This document shows, piece by piece, positions 32,316 through 33,985 of a DNA stretch of 33,985 nt (the first letter of the stretch is position 1; the number at the start of each line of letters is the position of its first letter). The stretch lies in NCBI GenBank assembly GCA_910588325.1, contig CAJUPP010000040.1, positions 1-33,985 of the forward strand, read 5' to 3'. The notes under the pieces are model-generated. The model was not told the DNA's origin and did not search any database. It was given only the letters and a program-made list of their open reading frames with translations. The DNA comes from an uncultured Hungatella sp. (GTDB taxonomy: Bacteria; Bacillota; Clostridia; Lachnospirales; Lachnospiraceae). The translations under genes were made by a program, and so were the position numbers.

Positions 32316-32819
32316 TCAGGTCAGTTTCCTTTCTGCCACCAATTTCGTCCATCCGTTGACATCGGCCTCTGAAATCACCTCAAAACCGTTCTTCTTCCAG
32401 AAATATGTAGACTGCGGATTCCCTTTATCTATCGCAAGCCGAACCGATGTTTTCCCTGTACTTTGTAAATAATCTATAACCTCACCAATAATAGCAGTGC
32501 CAATCTGCCTGCCCTGATACTGAAGATTCATCATAAAAAACCCAATGTATGCAATTTCCGCCTTCGGATACCCGTCAATCAGATCCATTATAGCCACCAT
32601 CTGCTGGTCATCAAAGAATCCAAAGTAGTATTTTGCAGACAGATCAATTCCCGGCGGAGTAGCCTGCATATCATTAAGAATGTTTTCTCTGGTCGGACGT
32701 GCCTCGGTATATTTGTAAAAGATTATATTCTGCTCACAGATCTCTCTAATCATATCTACATCGGACTGTTCCAGTATACGAACCGAGTAGCATCTGCTGA
32801 GTTTTGAAATATCTATCAT
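32316..32819 (-). CDS. GNAT-family N-acetyltransferase
   Basis: A 167-residue single-domain GNAT protein. It shows the opening strand YSVRILEQSDVDMIREIC, the central IAYIGFFMMNLQYQGRQIGTAIIGEVIDYL with the acetyl-CoA binding loop (QYQGRQIGTA), and the C-terminal VRLAIDKGNPQSTYFWKKNGFEVI. It is intact and of normal length, with GGGAGAG about 12 nt upstream of the ATG, slightly far. The acceptor substrate cannot be deduced. It lies in a run of related acetyltransferase genes and remnants. Confidence 0.88.
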   Translation of the reverse strand: MIDISKLSRCYSVRILEQSDVDMIREICEQNIIFYKYTEARPTRENILNDMQATPPGIDLSAKYYFGFFDDQQMVAIMDLIDGYPKAEIAYIGFFMMNLQYQGRQIGTAIIGEVIDYLQSTGKTSVRLAIDKGNPQSTYFWKKNGFEVISEADVNGWTKLVAERKLT

Positions 32820-32893
32820 AATGTATACAGCTCTCCCATAAAATACTGTTCTCGAAAATTAACGACCGCCAAAATATCCTCTCTCCCAAACAC

Positions 32894-33110
32894 TTATACA
32901 TCTTGCCTCTGCTCAACAGATATGTTTCCAACCAGTTTTCCATCGACATATATCACGCGCCACACACCGGCCTTGCCATCGTTCTCTGCGACCATGTTTA
33001 TCCACCATTCAGCGGATTCCTCTGTGTATGGATATGGCAAGGGGTCAGAAAGATATTGCCTTTAATCCGTCCTTATCTTCCATTGTCGGTATTTTCAATT
33101 CTATCTTCAT
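32894..33110 (-). pseudogene. Frameshifted remnant of a GNAT acetyltransferase
   Basis: Read on the minus strand from ATG 33110, the frame gives MKIELKIPTMEDKDGLKAI and stops. About 10 codons later a second frame continues as PYPYTEESAEWWINMVAEN, then KAGVWRVIYVDGKLVGNISVEQ up to QDV and a TAA at 32896-32894. Together these are the N-terminal half of a GNAT protein of the RimJ/RimL-like kind. The acetyl-CoA binding half is absent; only a few further residues (YKCLGER) can be guessed beyond the stop. At least one frameshift plus truncation is therefore present. The rest of 32820-33123 holds no other gene. Confidence 0.72.
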
Positions 33111-33123
33111 GTTGATATTACAT

Positions 33124-33985
33124 TTACCTTGGAATATCCCAGCTTCCGTCTACCTGCAAAAAGTCTTTTGCTACTTCTTTAGAAAACTGCAATCCATTAT
33201 CGCTATTTGTAAGAATAATTACATATTTATCCTGTAAAGGGTATAATACAAACAGACTTTGGAAACCGGGATTAATACCCGAATGCCAATAAGTTTCTCC
33301 TTGGTTTTCAGACTCTATCGCAATTCCTGTCCCCCAGCTATTAACCGTATCAATATTCACAGCGGCAGAAAACATATCTTTCACAGCTCCATCACGATTA
33401 TGATATTGTTTCATTAATTCCTGACAGAACATTGCCATATCTTCACTTGTAGATTTTAAGGTATATGCACAATTGGGTGTTTTTGCCACGATATCATTTG
33501 TCACTGGTATGCTGACTGGAAGCGCAAAACCAAAAGCGAATACTAAAATCGTTATGAACGGTATACTGGCATAAAAAACTTTGGCGTTTTTTCGGGAAAG
33601 AAACAGAAATAATCCCATAAATGCAAAATATAACCCAAAAGTTACTACTACTTTTGATACAACATGCAAAAGAAGCAATGTGTTTACAATCCCAGCTATC
33701 AGAAAACAAACAGGCAGACTGCCTCTAAAAGAGAAAAATCGGAATTTTGTCATCTTCCCTGCAACAAAAGCAATTATCAGAAGCACTATAAATACGATAA
33801 TAAACACAGCAAATGTATATGTTACAACTGAGGACAATCTCATATAAGGTGTAACTGTTTTAACATGTTCAAAAGTGCTGTTATTCATCCCAAAAGGTTC
33901 AAAAACATAACAGTTTGCAGCCTGTTCTATGGTCATGCCGCTGACATTCTCAATTACATTTTGCAAATAAATATATCCGACACCC
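33124..33985 (-). CDS. Beta-lactamase-family (class C-like) serine hydrolase with inserted membrane domain, partial
   Basis: The gene runs off the right edge of the window; 287 codons of its 3' part are visible and the frame is open to 33984. The visible part begins GVGYIYLQNVIENVSGMTIEQ, the helix after the second catalytic (YSN/YSG-type) motif of class C-like enzymes, continuing VFEPFGMNNSTF. A hydrophobic block of about four membrane helices follows, and the protein returns to the enzyme fold with LKSTSEDMAMFCQEL and the third motif HSG in YWHSGINPGFQSLF. The SxxK nucleophile would lie outside the window. Likely a membrane-bound peptidase or esterase of the PBP4*/FmtA type; substrate unknown. 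Confidence 0.82.
   Translation of the reverse strand, partial: GVGYIYLQNVIENVSGMTIEQAANCYVFEPFGMNNSTFEHVKTVTPYMRLSSVVTYTFAVFIIVFIVLLIIAFVAGKMTKFRFFSFRGSLPVCFLIAGIVNTLLLLHVVSKVVVTFGLYFAFMGLFLFLSRKNAKVFYASIPFITILVFAFGFALPVSIPVTNDIVAKTPNCAYTLKSTSEDMAMFCQELMKQYHNRDGAVKDMFSAAVNIDTVNSWGTGIAIESENQGETYWHSGINPGFQSLFVLYPLQDKYVIILTNSDNGLQFSKEVAKDFLQVDGSWDIPR

Overview
The window looks like the chromosome of a gut anaerobe of the Clostridia, most likely a Lachnospiraceae relative (Enterocloster/Lachnoclostridium-like). The basis is a moderate GC content, strong AGGAGG-type ribosome sites, sigma-A promoters, a CIRCE operator, stand-alone permease pairs without their own ATPase, GPH sugar transporters, AraC regulators, and a lipoprotein flavin reductase carrying an FMN-binding domain. 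The genus is inference. I see no rRNA, tRNA, CRISPR array, transposase or phage gene.

Layout. Positions 1-181 hold the right part of a structured palindromic repeat. It is followed by degV on the minus strand (307-1146) with a consensus promoter, and by a small unknown gene (1336-1722). A heterodimeric ABC exporter pair (1780-5470) lies next to a LytTR response regulator and an unusually short GHKL kinase (5597-6976). htpG (7066-9075) has a consensus sigma-A promoter and a CIRCE site.

The most unusual part is 9307-17793. One minus-strand operon encodes a 763-residue lipoprotein solute-binding protein with an extra N-terminal domain, two MalF/MalG-type permeases, a long coiled-coil HlyD-type adaptor, and a one-TM protein resembling only the MacB extracytoplasmic domain. 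No ATPase is present. An OmpR-type regulator and a histidine kinase diverge from it. The two divergent promoters carry the same 13-bp element, each copy ending 6 nt upstream of a -10 hexamer. I read this as a signal-responsive hybrid import/export or sensing system.

From 17897 to 25102 there is a GPH transporter, an internally deleted UlaG-like metallo-hydrolase, yaaA coupled to a truncated AAA ATPase fragment, and an extracellular flavin reductase divergent from an AraC regulator. A TRIC-type channel gene and a stand-alone TfoX C-terminal domain gene follow. A complete 227-bp copy of the palindromic repeat lies at 25315-25541.

Positions 25588-31134 form a galactoside module: GPH transporter, GH2 beta-galactosidase and a divergent AraC regulator. 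The right end (31106-33985) is eroded. It has two intact GNAT acetyltransferases, a GNAT remnant with frameshifts, a GyrI-like effector-domain remnant, and the 3' part of a membrane-embedded beta-lactamase-family protein cut by the window edge.
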